Source: Bacillus tequilensis KCTC 13622 (GTDB lineage Bacteria; Bacillota; Bacilli; Bacillales; Bacillaceae). Taken from it: a stretch of DNA of 38,890 nucleotides. The notes under the pieces were generated by a model. It saw nothing but the letters and a program-made list of their open reading frames with translations, was not told where the DNA came from and made no database searches. The stretch is from the NCBI RefSeq assembly GCF_000507145.1, contig NZ_AYTO01000010.1, positions 1 to 38,890 of the forward strand, read 5' to 3'. This document shows positions 16,415 to 24,582 of the stretch, piece after piece (position 1 is the stretch's first letter; each line of letters opens with the position of its first letter). The position numbers were made by a program, and so were the translations under genes.

Positions 16415-16996
16415 TTATTTTCTAATACTTGCTTCAGCTGCAAGCGAGCTAATATCTAAACTTTGATTTGTCGGTTCATTGCTGCCGGACTGAACATCAC
16501 GGCCATTCTCTTGGAACTTGGATTCAATCGCCTTTTGAAGTGCAGCATTGTATTTCTCTTCGAATGCTCCGAGGTTCTTCATCGTTGATTCTTCATCATC
16601 GCCGATAAAGAATTCCACTACATCTGCCGGCAGTTGCTTTTCAGAAGCATAAGAGACAGCTTTGTTTAAAAGCTTTTCACGTTGTGCTGCTGTCTTTTGA
16701 TCTTCCAGCTCCTTTTCCAGCTTCCTGATACGCTTTTGTTCCTCTGTTTCTTCCGGATAAAGCTCTTTTACCTTTGCATCAACCAGAGCATCGAGGTTGT
16801 TCGCCTTCCATGTCTCAAGGCCTTTCGTAAAATGTGAATCCAATCGAGGCTGTATAAGTCGTTTCCCTTCGTCTGTTTCAAGGAACCCTTCCACCTTATC
16901 TGCTGATACGGCCGAAAGTTCTCCTACAAATGCTTTTACTTCTTCGTTCTCTTTATTTTCTTCGAGAAATTTTTTCACTTCGTCTAATGTTGGCAT
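16415..16996 (-). CDS. Capsid scaffolding protein (DUF4355-like)
   Basis: A 193-residue highly charged, largely helical protein. Residues ~90-135 form a strong coiled coil (RIRKLEKELEDQKTAAQREKL), followed by the YASEKQLPADVVEFF segment and a C-terminal SSLAAEASIRK tail. This is the DUF4355 pattern of Firmicute phage scaffolds, which guide procapsid assembly and then leave. The position directly before the capsid gene supports the role. A good GGAGGAAG ribosome site is present. Confidence 0.87.
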   Translation of the reverse strand: MPTLDEVKKFLEENKENEEVKAFVGELSAVSADKVEGFLETDEGKRLIQPRLDSHFTKGLETWKANNLDALVDAKVKELYPEETEEQKRIRKLEKELEDQKTAAQREKLLNKAVSYASEKQLPADVVEFFIGDDEESTMKNLGAFEEKYNAALQKAIESKFQENGRDVQSGSNEPTNQSLDISSLAAEASIRK

Positions 16997-17097
16997 TACA
17001 GTTCTTCCTCCTTCGCCCTCTACAGTGCGCGCCTGTTATGAGTGCATGAAAAATAAGCCTTTTAACGTCATGCTCAGGACAAAATAGAAAAGCAGCT

Positions 17098-17295
17098 TTA
17101 TAGTGACTTCCCAACCCATTCTATTTTTTGAATTTCTCTGATAGGATAACTGTAATTTCCATCGTTAATGTAACCTTCTTCAGCTGAAAGAGCACCTTTA
17201 TTCATGTCCATCAAAATTTGTTTACTCACATATGCGGTTAAAACCGCTTTTTCACCACTTTTTAGATGTAATACAGCATGATTGATCTTTTCCAT
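17098..17295 (-). CDS. Small uncharacterised phage protein
   Basis: A 65-residue protein with no family I recognise. The start is one of three consecutive ATG codons at 17301, 17298 and 17295; the last gives the best distance to AAAGGGG. It has a beta-strand-like N half (HAVLHLKSGEKAVLTAYVS), resembling short SH3-like or LSM-like phage ORFs, and ends IQKIEWVGKSL. It overlaps or abuts the minor head protein stop, so it belongs to the head operon. Function unknown. Confidence 0.6.
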   Translation of the reverse strand: MEKINHAVLHLKSGEKAVLTAYVSKQILMDMNKGALSAEEGYINDGNYSYPIREIQKIEWVGKSL

Positions 17296-17297
17296 CA

Positions 17298-18221
17298 TCA
17301 TTTCCCCTTTTTCTCAATGGATTTGTACCACTCTTCATAGGTTTGATATGGGATAGTCTCGCCAGCGCCATTGCCACGCTTACGGGCCCTTCTTGTATCC
17401 GGCAGCACGCCGTTTACTTTGAAAGCAATCGTACAACGGCAGTTAATATCATCCTTGGCATTATTCATATGCCCCGGAGCCGGCCCGACGCCGCCATATA
17501 TTGATTTGAATAGCCCATTTCGTTCAACAGTCTTGCCATCAAGCTTCCTGTGACCGGAACGAGTCTTCAGATCAAGAGTTGCATTCCACATCTTTTCGAG
17601 TTTGCTCTTTTTAGAAGCCTGCTCAGCGCTTCTCATCCTCGCCGAAACTTGTACCCTATGAGTCTCTGTTCTCGCCACGTCACGAGCCTTTCTGCGGGCA
17701 AATTCGGTCGTTTGCTCAATACGCCGGGCAATCTTCGAGTAATCTTCACCAGCTTGAATGCCTTGAGCAATTGAAATCTGTATTTGTCTCACATAGTCAT
17801 CTCTGTGGCGCTTATATAAGGCTGAGAGAGTCAATTCAGCTATCGGGTTTAATATGGCCTGCTTGATTACTTCGACAGTAGGAATGCTGAAGCCTAAGTC
17901 GACCGCAGCTTCCATCTCGTACAAATAGGCAGAGCGCATGTAACTCTCAAGGAATTGTTTAGCAGCCAAAGCCTCAACGATTGTGAGGATAGTTTTGAAT
18001 GCCTTACTGGATTCCTCAGTCATGCGTTCCATTTCTTTTTTAAACCTGTTGTATTTATTCATATCAGCCATAGATAGCTGACCATCTCTGCTGTATTTCG
18101 CATAAAGGGCCGCGATTTGTTGATTGATCTCTTTCAGCCGTTGAGCAAAAACGACATCAATCTTTTTCGCGTCCTCTGTGATCATGTCATCCAGGTACTT
18201 ATCAATATCATTCTGGTTCAT
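17298..18221 (-). CDS. Minor head protein (SPP1 gp7 / Mu gpF-like)
   Basis: A 307-residue protein of the phage head morphogenesis family, which sits inside the capsid near the portal and affects DNA entry. The N half is helical. The family core lies at ~165-290: ARRKARDVARTETHRVQ, TRSGHRKLDGKTV and DDINCRCTIAFKVNG, with conserved His and Cys residues. The ATG at 18221 is chosen because related proteins begin similarly and GGCGG lies before it; starts at 18227 and 18230 are possible. It overlaps the portal gene end by 14 bases. Confidence 0.87.
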   Translation of the reverse strand: MNQNDIDKYLDDMITEDAKKIDVVFAQRLKEINQQIAALYAKYSRDGQLSMADMNKYNRFKKEMERMTEESSKAFKTILTIVEALAAKQFLESYMRSAYLYEMEAAVDLGFSIPTVEVIKQAILNPIAELTLSALYKRHRDDYVRQIQISIAQGIQAGEDYSKIARRIEQTTEFARRKARDVARTETHRVQVSARMRSAEQASKKSKLEKMWNATLDLKTRSGHRKLDGKTVERNGLFKSIYGGVGPAPGHMNNAKDDINCRCTIAFKVNGVLPDTRRARKRGNGAGETIPYQTYEEWYKSIEKKGK

Positions 18222-19611
18222 CTTCATCACCGCCCGTATCTGTTTCGATATCAGTCAACGGTGGCATGCTGTTCCTGTACTCTTCTTCCTCCTCTTTCAT
18301 CTTATGAAGCTCATACTGAACATCATCGACAAAGGACAAGAGAGAAAGGCGTGTTTCTTCGCTGATTAATCCTTTAAGCTGCGATGTTGTCTGTGCCTCT
18401 TCAAGAACGTTGGCTGGAAGGTTACGCTTGAATCCGAACCATACTTTCAAATAATCTTCTGCTTTAGCTTTGTTTTTCGTTGCCCAAGCTGAAAAGATCA
18501 ACTTGTATTGATAACGGAGGGCAGCAGTCATTTTCCGTTCCATCGTGATGCATTTATTCTCAAGCGCCATCAATTTAAATTTCATTGCAACGCCAGTGAC
18601 ATTCCCGCCAAATGATTCATCAGAGAAATTGACCGACTTTGCAAAACGGAGAATGTTTTCTTCCAGACGGTTCAAATGATTTTCAATAATTGCGTCGTTT
18701 ATATCCTTTGTCAGATAGCTGACATCGTCTTTTTCATCGTAGAGTTCAAGAATCCCAGTCTTTTTAAGTTGCTGGAGTGTGTCCTCATCGGCTCCCAGTC
18801 CCTTTAGGATCAAGTACGCCAATCTGTACTGCTCAATTTCATTTGAGGCGTCTGACAGTGTCCGGTCATAGGCATCAATAAGAGACAATACCTTCTCGGC
18901 ATCGCCTTTGAGCTCTTTATTGTTTGCCAGCCCGAATAAAGGGCAGCCATCGAACATATGAGGCTGTTTGTTGTCCAAGTTAAAAGTTGAACTATCCTTC
19001 GTACTGAAATAATAAATCGTTTTGCTATCGTAAAATTCCGCTTTTTGCTGCCCGTTATATGTCTCGTAATAACGCAAAGCATATTCTGGTTCATGAATAT
19101 TCCCATCGCTGAGGAAAACCGCTTCCCACGGTTCAATATTTTTGACTCTTTCATTACCGTTCCGGTCGATATATGCAAGCCGCGCTCCATAGCCGCAAAT
19201 GGTAGCCATCTTTCCCCATTCACTATCTTCGTCAGCAATATTATTCAGAGTGTTGAAATCATCAATCATCTGTTTTCCGGCAGAAGTAGTGCCCGCCTCT
19301 CGCTTATCGTCAAATTCATAAGTGATCGGGTGCCCGAAGAGATAGCCCACCTTCGTATCAACAATGTCTGAATCAAATGAGTTATTAAGCTTGTTATTGA
19401 CCTTATGATCTATCCGCTTAACGTGACCTGTCTCGAAATCCTCATATTCAATGGCTTCTCTGGTTAGGATTGGTACACCCTGAACCTCCGCCTTGTAACG
19501 GTCATACAAGTTTTTCATTCTATCATGATCACTTTTATGTGCTTCAATGATTTCTGCAATCAATTCAGGTGTAATTCCTGAAGCTCTGATCTTATCTATT
19601 AAGTGATTCAC
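18208..19611 (-). CDS. Portal protein (SPP1 gp6-like)
   Basis: A 467-residue portal subunit; twelve form the DNA channel at one capsid vertex. Family signatures are YKAEVQGVPILTREAIEY near residue 45, VDTKVGYLFGHPITYEF near 90, GYGARLAYID near 150, and the long C-terminal helical part with SDESFGGNVTGVAMKFKL. The C terminus is acidic (EEEEEYRNS ... GGDEDEPE). The start is GTG at 19611 after AAAGGGG, five bases after the terL stop. The order terS-terL-portal-gp7 is standard. Confidence 0.92.
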   Translation of the reverse strand: MNHLIDKIRASGITPELIAEIIEAHKSDHDRMKNLYDRYKAEVQGVPILTREAIEYEDFETGHVKRIDHKVNNKLNNSFDSDIVDTKVGYLFGHPITYEFDDKREAGTTSAGKQMIDDFNTLNNIADEDSEWGKMATICGYGARLAYIDRNGNERVKNIEPWEAVFLSDGNIHEPEYALRYYETYNGQQKAEFYDSKTIYYFSTKDSSTFNLDNKQPHMFDGCPLFGLANNKELKGDAEKVLSLIDAYDRTLSDASNEIEQYRLAYLILKGLGADEDTLQQLKKTGILELYDEKDDVSYLTKDINDAIIENHLNRLEENILRFAKSVNFSDESFGGNVTGVAMKFKLMALENKCITMERKMTAALRYQYKLIFSAWATKNKAKAEDYLKVWFGFKRNLPANVLEEAQTTSQLKGLISEETRLSLLSFVDDVQYELHKMKEEEEEYRNSMPPLTDIETDTGGDEDEPE

Positions 19612-19615
19612 CTGA

Positions 19616-20824
19616 TCACCCCTTTCCTTTGCGTCTCATTGGTTTGTTGTGCGTATAAAGGGCATAACGTATGGAGTCCAGAACATCGTCCCATTCCTTA
19701 ACCGGTTCGCCTGTCTTCTGATTCCAGACATACATAAAGATTTCTTTTTTAAACCGGTCAACTTTATCTGCAACGACAAAAAGCTGTTCTTGTTTGAACA
19801 GCCGTGCCACTTCCTCTATACCGGATACGACAGCTTTATCAGCATTGATGGCCCGAAGTTTTTCACGTCGGAAACGAATAATATGTTCAGGCCGAGCTGT
19901 ATCACAATAGAAATTAATGTTGCCATACCGCTCTTCGATGTCCTTTGCTACCTTCACCCAATAGTCAATCTCTTCGTGCTGCTTGCAATGTTCTTCGAGC
20001 AAATAAAAACACCCTTGGTCATCTTGTCCGATTACGACAATAGAACCCGGGTGCTCATATCCCCAGTCAACGCCAGCAAAGTATTTTGTAAACCTGCCCT
20101 GTTTCTCTTTTAACTGGTCTGAACTGATATAGTGCTTGTCTTTGTTGAAATCCTTGTATATTACGCCTTCCGGAGCAACCCAATAGCCGTAAATGTCCCG
20201 GTCTGTAAACATGCCGCTCGGTGTTGAAGCAACAATACTTTCGACATACTCAGGATCAAGAAAATTGTTATCAAACAAGGAGAAGTGAAAAGATCGGATG
20301 TTCAGCCGGCCGTTTTTCAGCCGCTGCCCGTCTTTGTCGATATAGTCCGTTTTGACAGTGTGCATCGGATTTTCAGGGTTTGTATCCATCATGACCATTG
20401 CACCCTTATAGGAGCAACGGGAAATAACTTCTTTCACGAATGAATCATGCAGGGCCGTCGCTTCGTTTAAGAATGCGCCAGCTGACGTGAAACCCCGCGC
20501 CTTTTTCCATGAGTCTGCATTTGCGCCGTCAAAGCAATAAACACGGTTGCCGAATATCTCAACGGCATTCGACTTGTCGAGCCTCAATTCTTTGCCCAGA
20601 ATCAATTCCATATCGTTCAAGATATTCCGCTTTATAGAAGCCTGAGTTGCCCCGCCGATGATAAAGGATAGCCCCATGTTTTGATACTTGCTTATGTGCC
20701 CGAGGAACGTCAAAAGGAGCACGAATGTTTTCCCTGCCCTTTTCGCCCCGCTGCATATTAAGATTTTTGGCTGCTCTTCAATAAAGCTGTTCCATACTTC
20801 TTGTTGCTTGGAGTTAAGTTCCAT
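19616..20824 (-). CDS. terL: Terminase large subunit (PBSX type)
   Basis: A 402-residue packaging motor ATPase and nuclease. The Walker A motif is GAKRAGKT (residues 26-33). The Walker B region is around AGAFLNEAT (115-123), with Glu 121 as the likely catalytic residue. MMDTNPENP (146-153) fits the coupling motif. The C-terminal nuclease half begins [14 protein letters not shown], with Asp 253 as a probable metal ligand. Fold type is terminase_3, like XtmB of PBSX. It overlaps terS by 11 bases. The subgroup suggests headful (pac) packaging, which is an inference. Confidence 0.93.
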   Translation of the reverse strand: MELNSKQQEVWNSFIEEQPKILICSGAKRAGKTFVLLLTFLGHISKYQNMGLSFIIGGATQASIKRNILNDMELILGKELRLDKSNAVEIFGNRVYCFDGANADSWKKARGFTSAGAFLNEATALHDSFVKEVISRCSYKGAMVMMDTNPENPMHTVKTDYIDKDGQRLKNGRLNIRSFHFSLFDNNFLDPEYVESIVASTPSGMFTDRDIYGYWVAPEGVIYKDFNKDKHYISSDQLKEKQGRFTKYFAGVDWGYEHPGSIVVIGQDDQGCFYLLEEHCKQHEEIDYWVKVAKDIEERYGNINFYCDTARPEHIIRFRREKLRAINADKAVVSGIEEVARLFKQEQLFVVADKVDRFKKEIFMYVWNQKTGEPVKEWDDVLDSIRYALYTHNKPMRRKGKG

Positions 20825-21572
20825 GAGGTTTCACCATCTTCCGCAACATGGCAGCAACTTCATTTTCTTGAGAGTTTCCGTTATCACCGTCAATATCTTT
20901 CTTCGCCTTCTCGATATTCAAGCGCATTTGCTCCAATTTAAGGCGCCGCTCATCTGCTTCATGAGCCAGCTGGTCAAACTGTTTAATCAAGCCCCTTAGC
21001 TCTCCCATTGCCCGAGATTGGGCATTCAGGAATGTAGCATGACGATCCCAAGCAAATTGTATTTCAAGCTCTTCTTCAGCAATAGACTTTTCAAAATACT
21101 CGTTGCCATCTTCGTCCTCTTGAGGTTGATAAACGTATTTCGCCTTTTTCAGCTCTTTCACAAGATCATCTTTATCCTGAACGAACATAATTCGCTGCGC
21201 CCTGATAATGGCTGCATATTGAATCTGAATTTGATCCCATATTATATCGGCAGGCGAACGCTCCTGAATCTCTTCCATGATCTCAAGAGTTTCTTCTGGC
21301 AGGAATTTAGAGAAAAAGCCGTGAGTTACAGCGTTTTGATTCCTCTGTGGTGCGCCGCCGTTGTTCCCTAATGCATTCTTATTGCCGGGTGGTGCGCCTG
21401 CCTTTTTTGTGTGCACCCTTTTTTCAGTGGGTGCACCCTTTTTTCTTTCCCAACCATGCCGCTGTTTCCACGATTTTATGGTGTTCACTGACACCCCGTA
21501 TTTCTCGGCAAGGGCCTTGTATTTCATACCTTTGACGTAATCTTTCTGCGCCTGAATGTGCTTCTCAGCCAT
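20814..21572 (-). CDS. terS: Terminase small subunit
   Basis: A 252-residue DNA-recognition subunit, resembling XtmA of PBSX. Residues ~8-40 form a helix-turn-helix ([24 protein letters not shown]). Then comes the Gly/Ala/Asn-rich linker [17 protein letters not shown], then the conserved core [20 protein letters not shown] and [22 protein letters not shown]. The C-terminal part is coiled coil and acidic. It is the first gene of the late operon, preceded by ~160 non-coding bases that should hold the late (Xpf-dependent) promoter and perhaps the packaging site. Confidence 0.9.
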   Translation of the reverse strand: MAEKHIQAQKDYVKGMKYKALAEKYGVSVNTIKSWKQRHGWERKKGAPTEKRVHTKKAGAPPGNKNALGNNGGAPQRNQNAVTHGFFSKFLPEETLEIMEEIQERSPADIIWDQIQIQYAAIIRAQRIMFVQDKDDLVKELKKAKYVYQPQEDEDGNEYFEKSIAEEELEIQFAWDRHATFLNAQSRAMGELRGLIKQFDQLAHEADERRLKLEQMRLNIEKAKKDIDGDNGNSQENEVAAMLRKMVKPHGT

Positions 21573-21706
21573 CTACATTCACCGCCGCCCCCTTTTGAAT
21601 TGAGTTGTTTTGGAAAAGATATTCCCTCTAAACCACCACCGTGCTCAAGCCGTTAACCGCCAATTGTCTATCCTGAGACTTACCGGAAGCAGTTTACAGA
21701 GAATAT
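21573..21706. promoter_or_regulatory. Non-coding leader expected to hold the late promoter
   Basis: No ORF is supported here. There is no good sigma-A promoter on the - strand, as expected if the sigma-like factor Xpf is needed. I could not identify the Xpf element by eye. Confidence 0.35.
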
Positions 21707-21732
21707 AAAAAAGCACCCCGAAGGATGCTTTT
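21707..21732 (-). terminator. Intrinsic terminator upstream of the late operon
   Basis: AAAAGCA (21709-21715) pairs with TGCTTTT (21726-21732), with a further CC/GG pair inside; on the - strand it runs into TTTTTT. It ends transcription of the small gene at 21735 before the late operon begins. Confidence 0.75.
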
Positions 21733-21734
21733 AA

Positions 21735-21986
21735 TTAATTGCCCTTAACTTCGTCAGGGACATAATCGAGTAATACCTGCATAATCCAAATGAAGTGCCA
21801 AGGAGCAAGGTTTTGTCCTAGATTTTCTTTTAGTTCATTCAAAAGCTTCTCGATAGATTCGCCCAACACAATATTATTATTACTCTTTGCTTTTTGTAAC
21901 GCATGTTCTAAAGTGTTGATTATTTTAGAGTATTCATTATTTTTATCTGAAATATAATATCCACTTTGTTCTGCCAATGTTCTCAC
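21735..21986 (-). CDS. Uncharacterised 83-residue protein
   Basis: No recognised family. The protein is helical and charged (IINTLEHALQKAKSNNN, IEKLLNELKENLGQNL) and ends with a Trp-rich stretch, APWHFIWIMQVLLDYVP. It begins with an ATG after a GGGAGGTGAG site. Upstream lies one of two near-identical intergenic units (21995-22060), and downstream a strong terminator, so it looks like a self-contained transcription unit. Possible phage cargo; function unknown. Confidence 0.6.
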   Translation of the reverse strand: MRTLAEQSGYYISDKNNEYSKIINTLEHALQKAKSNNNIVLGESIEKLLNELKENLGQNLAPWHFIWIMQVLLDYVPDEVKGN

Positions 21987-21994
21987 CTCCCACC

Positions 21995-22060
21995 TTATTA
22001 TCGGTTAAGGAGTATGACAAAGGAACCATTTGCAAAATTTGTCGAACGAAAGCGCCCTTC
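21995..22060. repeat. Intergenic repeat unit, copy 1
   Basis: Shares TTATTATCGGT (21995-22005) and a 33-base block at 22021-22053, plus CCCTT beyond one mismatch, with the copy at 23047-23111. It precedes the gene at 21735-21986 on the - strand and follows the DUF2971 gene. It probably carries a promoter, but no consensus hexamers are convincing. Confidence 0.8.
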
Positions 22061-22103
22061 ATAAATAGGTGGCAGTCGTAAGACAAAAAACCACTTTGAA
22101 TCA

Positions 22104-23030
22104 CTAATATCTATAAGGTATTTTAGATTTATTAACTGAGTTTTCATCAAGATGGTCATAACCATTGACTTCTAAAAATTTCAGTATTCCGTCTTTTGCT
22201 ATATCCATATTATTCTTTGGACCAATTGTTAAACCTTTAATTGCCTTTTTATCATGAATTGGCACTGTGAGATAAGGAATAAAAGTACCATTTGAAACTC
22301 TACAAGAATAGTCTAAGTATTGCGACTTCCAACTTTTAGGGACTAATGCTATTCTATACTCCTCTTCCTGAGAAAAACATGAATCCTTAAAAAATATAGA
22401 AAAAGTTTTTACCAAAAGTGCTAAAACCCCATCCTGAAAACCCCATTCGTAACTCAAATCACTCAAATCAAGGTCAGGCTTATCTGATTTGCTTTGAAAA
22501 AACATGGTTACTCCAATAAACTTACTCATTAGTTCCACTATAATTTTCTTTTGTACTTTTTTATCGTAAATAACAGGGAATTTCAATAAATTATAATTAT
22601 CCAATTTTAATTCATTGAATAAATTTTTGGGGTCAAGGATAATATTATAACCATCATTATTTGTATAATTAGACCAAAGTAAATTTGAATCTGAATTTGT
22701 AGTAAGTGACATTACATAGACTGGTTTTTTTAAATCCTCAGATCCTATAGCATAATTAAAATGATCTAAAAAATTGTCTTTTGATTTACCACAAATGTCT
22801 GATATTACCTCTTCGCACAAATTGTAAGTATACCAAAGTTCATTTTTATCATTTAAAAAATTTGCATCAGATAACCAGAATTCTTGACGTTTTAAAATCC
22901 CTTCAACTCCATAGATATTTGTATAATGATAGAGTGATTTTATTTTCTTTTTGCTTTTTAATTTAGAAATAAGATAGTCTAAATCATGTTCAGTATCTAT
23001 TTTTTCGGGTTTAATATCTGTTAATTTCAT
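22104..23030 (-). CDS. DUF2971 family protein, candidate defence or abortive-infection cargo
   Basis: A 308-residue AT-rich gene of the DUF2971 type: LYHYTNIYGVEGILKRQEFWLSDANFLNDKNE-like N-terminal block (residues 33-64), then LWSNYTNNDGYNIILD near 118, and CFSQEEEYRIALVPKSW near 225. The HYT, SNY and EEEYR positions resemble the H-Y/S-E layout of ADP-ribosyltransferase-like folds and the AbiGi group; this link is my inference. There is no membrane segment. It lies between two copies of an intergenic repeat, apart from the late and early operons, which suggests expression in the lysogen. Function unknown; exclusion of other phages is plausible. Confidence 0.75.
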   Translation of the reverse strand: MKLTDIKPEKIDTEHDLDYLISKLKSKKKIKSLYHYTNIYGVEGILKRQEFWLSDANFLNDKNELWYTYNLCEEVISDICGKSKDNFLDHFNYAIGSEDLKKPVYVMSLTTNSDSNLLWSNYTNNDGYNIILDPKNLFNELKLDNYNLLKFPVIYDKKVQKKIIVELMSKFIGVTMFFQSKSDKPDLDLSDLSYEWGFQDGVLALLVKTFSIFFKDSCFSQEEEYRIALVPKSWKSQYLDYSCRVSNGTFIPYLTVPIHDKKAIKGLTIGPKNNMDIAKDGILKFLEVNGYDHLDENSVNKSKIPYRY

Positions 23031-23046
23031 ACCTTACCCTCCCAGT

Positions 23047-23111
23047 TTATTATCGGTGAAATTGTAAGGATAGGAACCATTTGCAAAATTTGTCGAACGA
23101 AAGCACCCTTT
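23047..23111. repeat. Intergenic repeat unit, copy 2
   Basis: Second copy of the unit at 21995-22060; the 33-base identical block is at 23072-23104. On the - strand it joins the terminator of the HTH gene to the leader of the DUF2971 gene. TTACAAT at about 23061-23067 could be a -10 region. Confidence 0.8.
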
Positions 23112-23124
23112 AGCTACGGGTGCT
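23102..23124 (-). terminator. Terminator-like hairpin after the HTH gene
   Basis: AGCACCC (23102-23108) pairs perfectly with GGGTGCT (23118-23124); on the - strand it is followed by TTTCGTTC. The hairpin overlaps the stop codon of the HTH gene. Confidence 0.6.
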
Positions 23125-23339
23125 CATTTCTTCCTATGCTTTTGGAATTCCAATATATCCTCTTTAATAAAAAGCCTGTCCCTCGGCATTTCTTTAACCG
23201 GTTCAAGTTGACCGGTTTTAATTAGCTGATTAAGATATTGACGAGTAAAGCCCAATATTTCAATTGCTTCACTTGTATTAACGATCTCCTCATTCAAAAA
23301 CTTTTTAATTGCATCACGTTCTTTAAGGCTGTACACCAA
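23124..23339 (-). CDS. Small helix-turn-helix DNA-binding protein
   Basis: A 71-residue protein with an excisionase/MerR-like helix-turn-helix (TSEAIEILGFTRQYLNQLIKTGQL) followed by the wing (MPRDRLFIKEDILEF). Such proteins bind a short operator as repressors or recombination-directionality factors. It is encoded three bases after a two-helix membrane protein and ends in a terminator, so the two form a small operon. The partner and target are unknown. It is not next to the integrase, so excisionase function is less likely than for the HTH gene at 34305. Confidence 0.72.
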   Translation of the reverse strand: MVYSLKERDAIKKFLNEEIVNTSEAIEILGFTRQYLNQLIKTGQLEPVKEMPRDRLFIKEDILEFQKHRKK

Positions 23340-23342
23340 GCA

Positions 23343-23534
23343 TCACCCTCTTTTTTCTCGATATTTTTGATAAAGGGAAATTGACTTTTCCACAATTGAA
23401 ACAGCAAACAAAATAATTATGCATATATCTAAAGTTGTCTTTAATGGACTGGCTGCGACATGCTGTCGAACAAATAACATGTATCCCAAAGCAAGAAGGA
23501 CAAAAATATCAGTTGACGTTCTGAGTTTTTCCAT
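23343..23534 (-). CDS. Small two-helix membrane protein
   Basis: A 63-residue protein with two hydrophobic segments, DIFVLLALGYMLFV and TTLDICIIILFAVSIV, and a basic C-terminal tail (YQKYREKRG). It could be a small holin-like or inner-membrane exclusion protein. The ATG lacks a clear Shine-Dalgarno sequence, so the start is uncertain. It is coupled to the HTH gene that follows three bases later. No family recognised. Confidence 0.5.
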   Translation of the reverse strand: MEKLRTSTDIFVLLALGYMLFVRQHVAASPLKTTLDICIIILFAVSIVEKSISLYQKYREKRG

Positions 23535-23557
23535 TTGTTGAAAGTGGCTGTATTAAT

Positions 23558-23586
23558 TTTTCATTATTTTTTGTTTCTGTTATAAT
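23558..23586 (+). promoter_or_regulatory. Promoter of a probable antisense RNA
   Basis: TTTTCA (23558-23563), a 17-base spacer, then TATAAT (23581-23586) with an extended TGT before it. It faces the 3' end of the small ORF at 23628-23765. Confidence 0.6.
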
Positions 23587-23590
23587 TTTA

Positions 23591-23620
23591 CCGAGGGAGA
23601 AGATCCACCTTCTCCCTCGG
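23591..23620. other. Perfect 12-bp inverted repeat
   Basis: CCGAGGGAGAAG and its complement CTTCTCCCTCGG around ATCCAC. It lies just after the stop of the 45-residue ORF, so it would form a very stable 3' hairpin on that message, and also the 5' end of the opposite RNA. Neither strand has a good T tract directly after it. Confidence 0.8.
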
Positions 23621-23677
23621 CTCAAAATCATCTGCGCTTTCTTGGTCGTCTGCGTCTTTTGATTTTGGGCTTTTTTG
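23592..23677 (+). ncRNA. Candidate antisense RNA to the small hydrophobic ORF
   Basis: Predicted start ~23592 from the promoter at 23558-23586. CAAAATCA (23623-23630) pairs with TGATTTTG (23660-23667) and is followed by a T tract, giving a terminator. The RNA would overlap ~50 bases of the 3' coding part and all of the 12-bp hairpin of the opposite message, as in txpA/RatA-type loci. Not previously known to me at this site. Confidence 0.55.
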
Positions 23678-23765
23678 TTTTAAGCTTTTCTCTTATGATA
23701 AGAGCTTTTTCAAAGATAGTTAGTGCTGTAAGTATGATGCCCAGTATCACTGCTATTTCAGCCAC
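23628..23765 (-). CDS. 45-residue membrane peptide with basic tail, type I toxin-like
   Basis: GTG start at 23765, seven bases after a perfect AAAGGAGG. The peptide has one hydrophobic helix (MAEIAVILGIILTALTIF) and then a strongly basic tail ending KIKRRRRPRKRR. Size, single helix and charged tail resemble Bacillus type I toxins such as TxpA and the Bsr peptides, though I see no direct sequence match. It has its own consensus promoter, a stable 3' hairpin, and a likely antisense RNA from the other strand. A structural or regulatory peptide is an alternative. Confidence 0.65.
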   Translation of the reverse strand: MAEIAVILGIILTALTIFEKALIIREKLKTKKPKIKRRRRPRKRR

Positions 23766-23790
23766 TTTCTTCCCTCCTTTCTATAATTTA

Positions 23791-23819
23791 ATTATATACG
23801 ATTACTTTACTCACGTCAA
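23791..23819 (-). promoter_or_regulatory. Consensus sigma-A promoter of the 45-residue ORF
   Basis: On the - strand TTGACG (23819-23814), a 17-base spacer, then TATAAT (23796-23791). One of the two best promoters in the window. Confidence 0.87.
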
Positions 23820-23850
23820 CTAAATTGGAGAATTTTTTTCCTTTTTCCTC

Positions 23851-23885
23851 ATAAAAAACAACCTATTCATGCTAAACAGAATAGG
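23851..23885 (-). terminator. Intrinsic terminator of the xpf-like gene
   Basis: CCTATTC (23862-23868) pairs with GAATAGG (23879-23885); on the - strand it is followed by TTGTTTTTTAT. The hairpin overlaps the xpf stop codon and ends the early operon. Confidence 0.8.
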
Positions 23886-24382
23886 CTGTGTTCTGCTCTA
23901 TTTTTCATTTTCAAACGGGAACGCTCAATGTTTTTCTGCACTGTTCCTTTTTTAATGTTCAGCAGCTGGGCGATCTCTTCGAAAGACATGTTTTGTACAG
24001 TATGCATGATGAAAATGTCCTTTTCTCTTTCAGTAAGGACCGAAAGGGCATCAGCAATTCTTTCTTTGTCCCAGTCGCTTACCTCTCCTTCTGGCTCCTG
24101 ATTGATCGCATACTCTTCTGGCATTGCATCAATGATACGAGGATCAGCAAGAATCGTTCTTTGATAAACGTCTCTTCTGTCAGCTCCTCGGCGTGCTCCC
24201 GGTTGTCTCCCGTTCTGTAGCCATTCGAGAGTAAATTCAATATCACTGATCATACTGCCAATGATCTTCTTGTCGTTCTTTTGTTCGGCTGTCATTTCAT
24301 TTTCTGGCGTTTCTGAGAATGCCCGGTACATCTTTCTCGCTTCTTTTAACGCTCTTTTGTATTCAATGATTAAATCTTGCAT
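23867..24382 (-). CDS. xpf: Sigma-like late gene activator (Xpf type)
   Basis: A 171-residue protein matching the PBSX positive control factor Xpf. The N half is helical (LIIEYKRALKEARKMYRAF ... GSMISDIEFTLEWL), followed by the basic GARRGADRRDVYQ stretch. Residues ~112-160 are a sigma region 4-type helix-turn-helix (LSVLTEREKDIFIMHTVQNM, SFEEIAQLLNIKKGTVQKNI). It should direct RNA polymerase to the late promoter upstream of terS, ~2.3 kb further on the same strand. GGAGGATAAAC precedes the ATG. It is the last gene before a terminator, as expected for the end of early transcription. Confidence 0.87.
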   Translation of the reverse strand: MQDLIIEYKRALKEARKMYRAFSETPENEMTAEQKNDKKIIGSMISDIEFTLEWLQNGRQPGARRGADRRDVYQRTILADPRIIDAMPEEYAINQEPEGEVSDWDKERIADALSVLTEREKDIFIMHTVQNMSFEEIAQLLNIKKGTVQKNIERSRLKMKNRAEHSLFCLA

Positions 24383-24395
24383 GTTTATCCTCCTC

Positions 24396-24524
24396 TTATT
24401 TACGCTTATAAGCGCCGCCTTTGCCGCGTCTGAGTGTTTGCATGTTTGCGTTCATCATTGATTGCCAGAAACGATCTGAGCGCTCCTGTTGCTTCTGTGA
24501 TGGCTTCTTTTTGGACTGTTTCAT
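24396..24524 (-). CDS. Small basic phage protein, 42 residues
   Basis: A short ORF with AAAGGGGTGATGATAC before its ATG at 24524. The peptide is very basic (MKQSKKKPSQKQQERSDRF, then LRRGKGGAYKRK). Small proteins of this composition often lie just ahead of the xpf/ArpU-type gene in Bacillus phages. The stop is 13 bases before the xpf start, so the two are co-expressed. Function unknown; RNA or DNA binding is possible from charge alone. Confidence 0.65.
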   Translation of the reverse strand: MKQSKKKPSQKQQERSDRFWQSMMNANMQTLRRGKGGAYKRK

Positions 24525-24582
24525 GTATCATCACCCCTTTCACCAAAAGTAATCGCGATAGACATCCAGATAGTTGCGAAAT

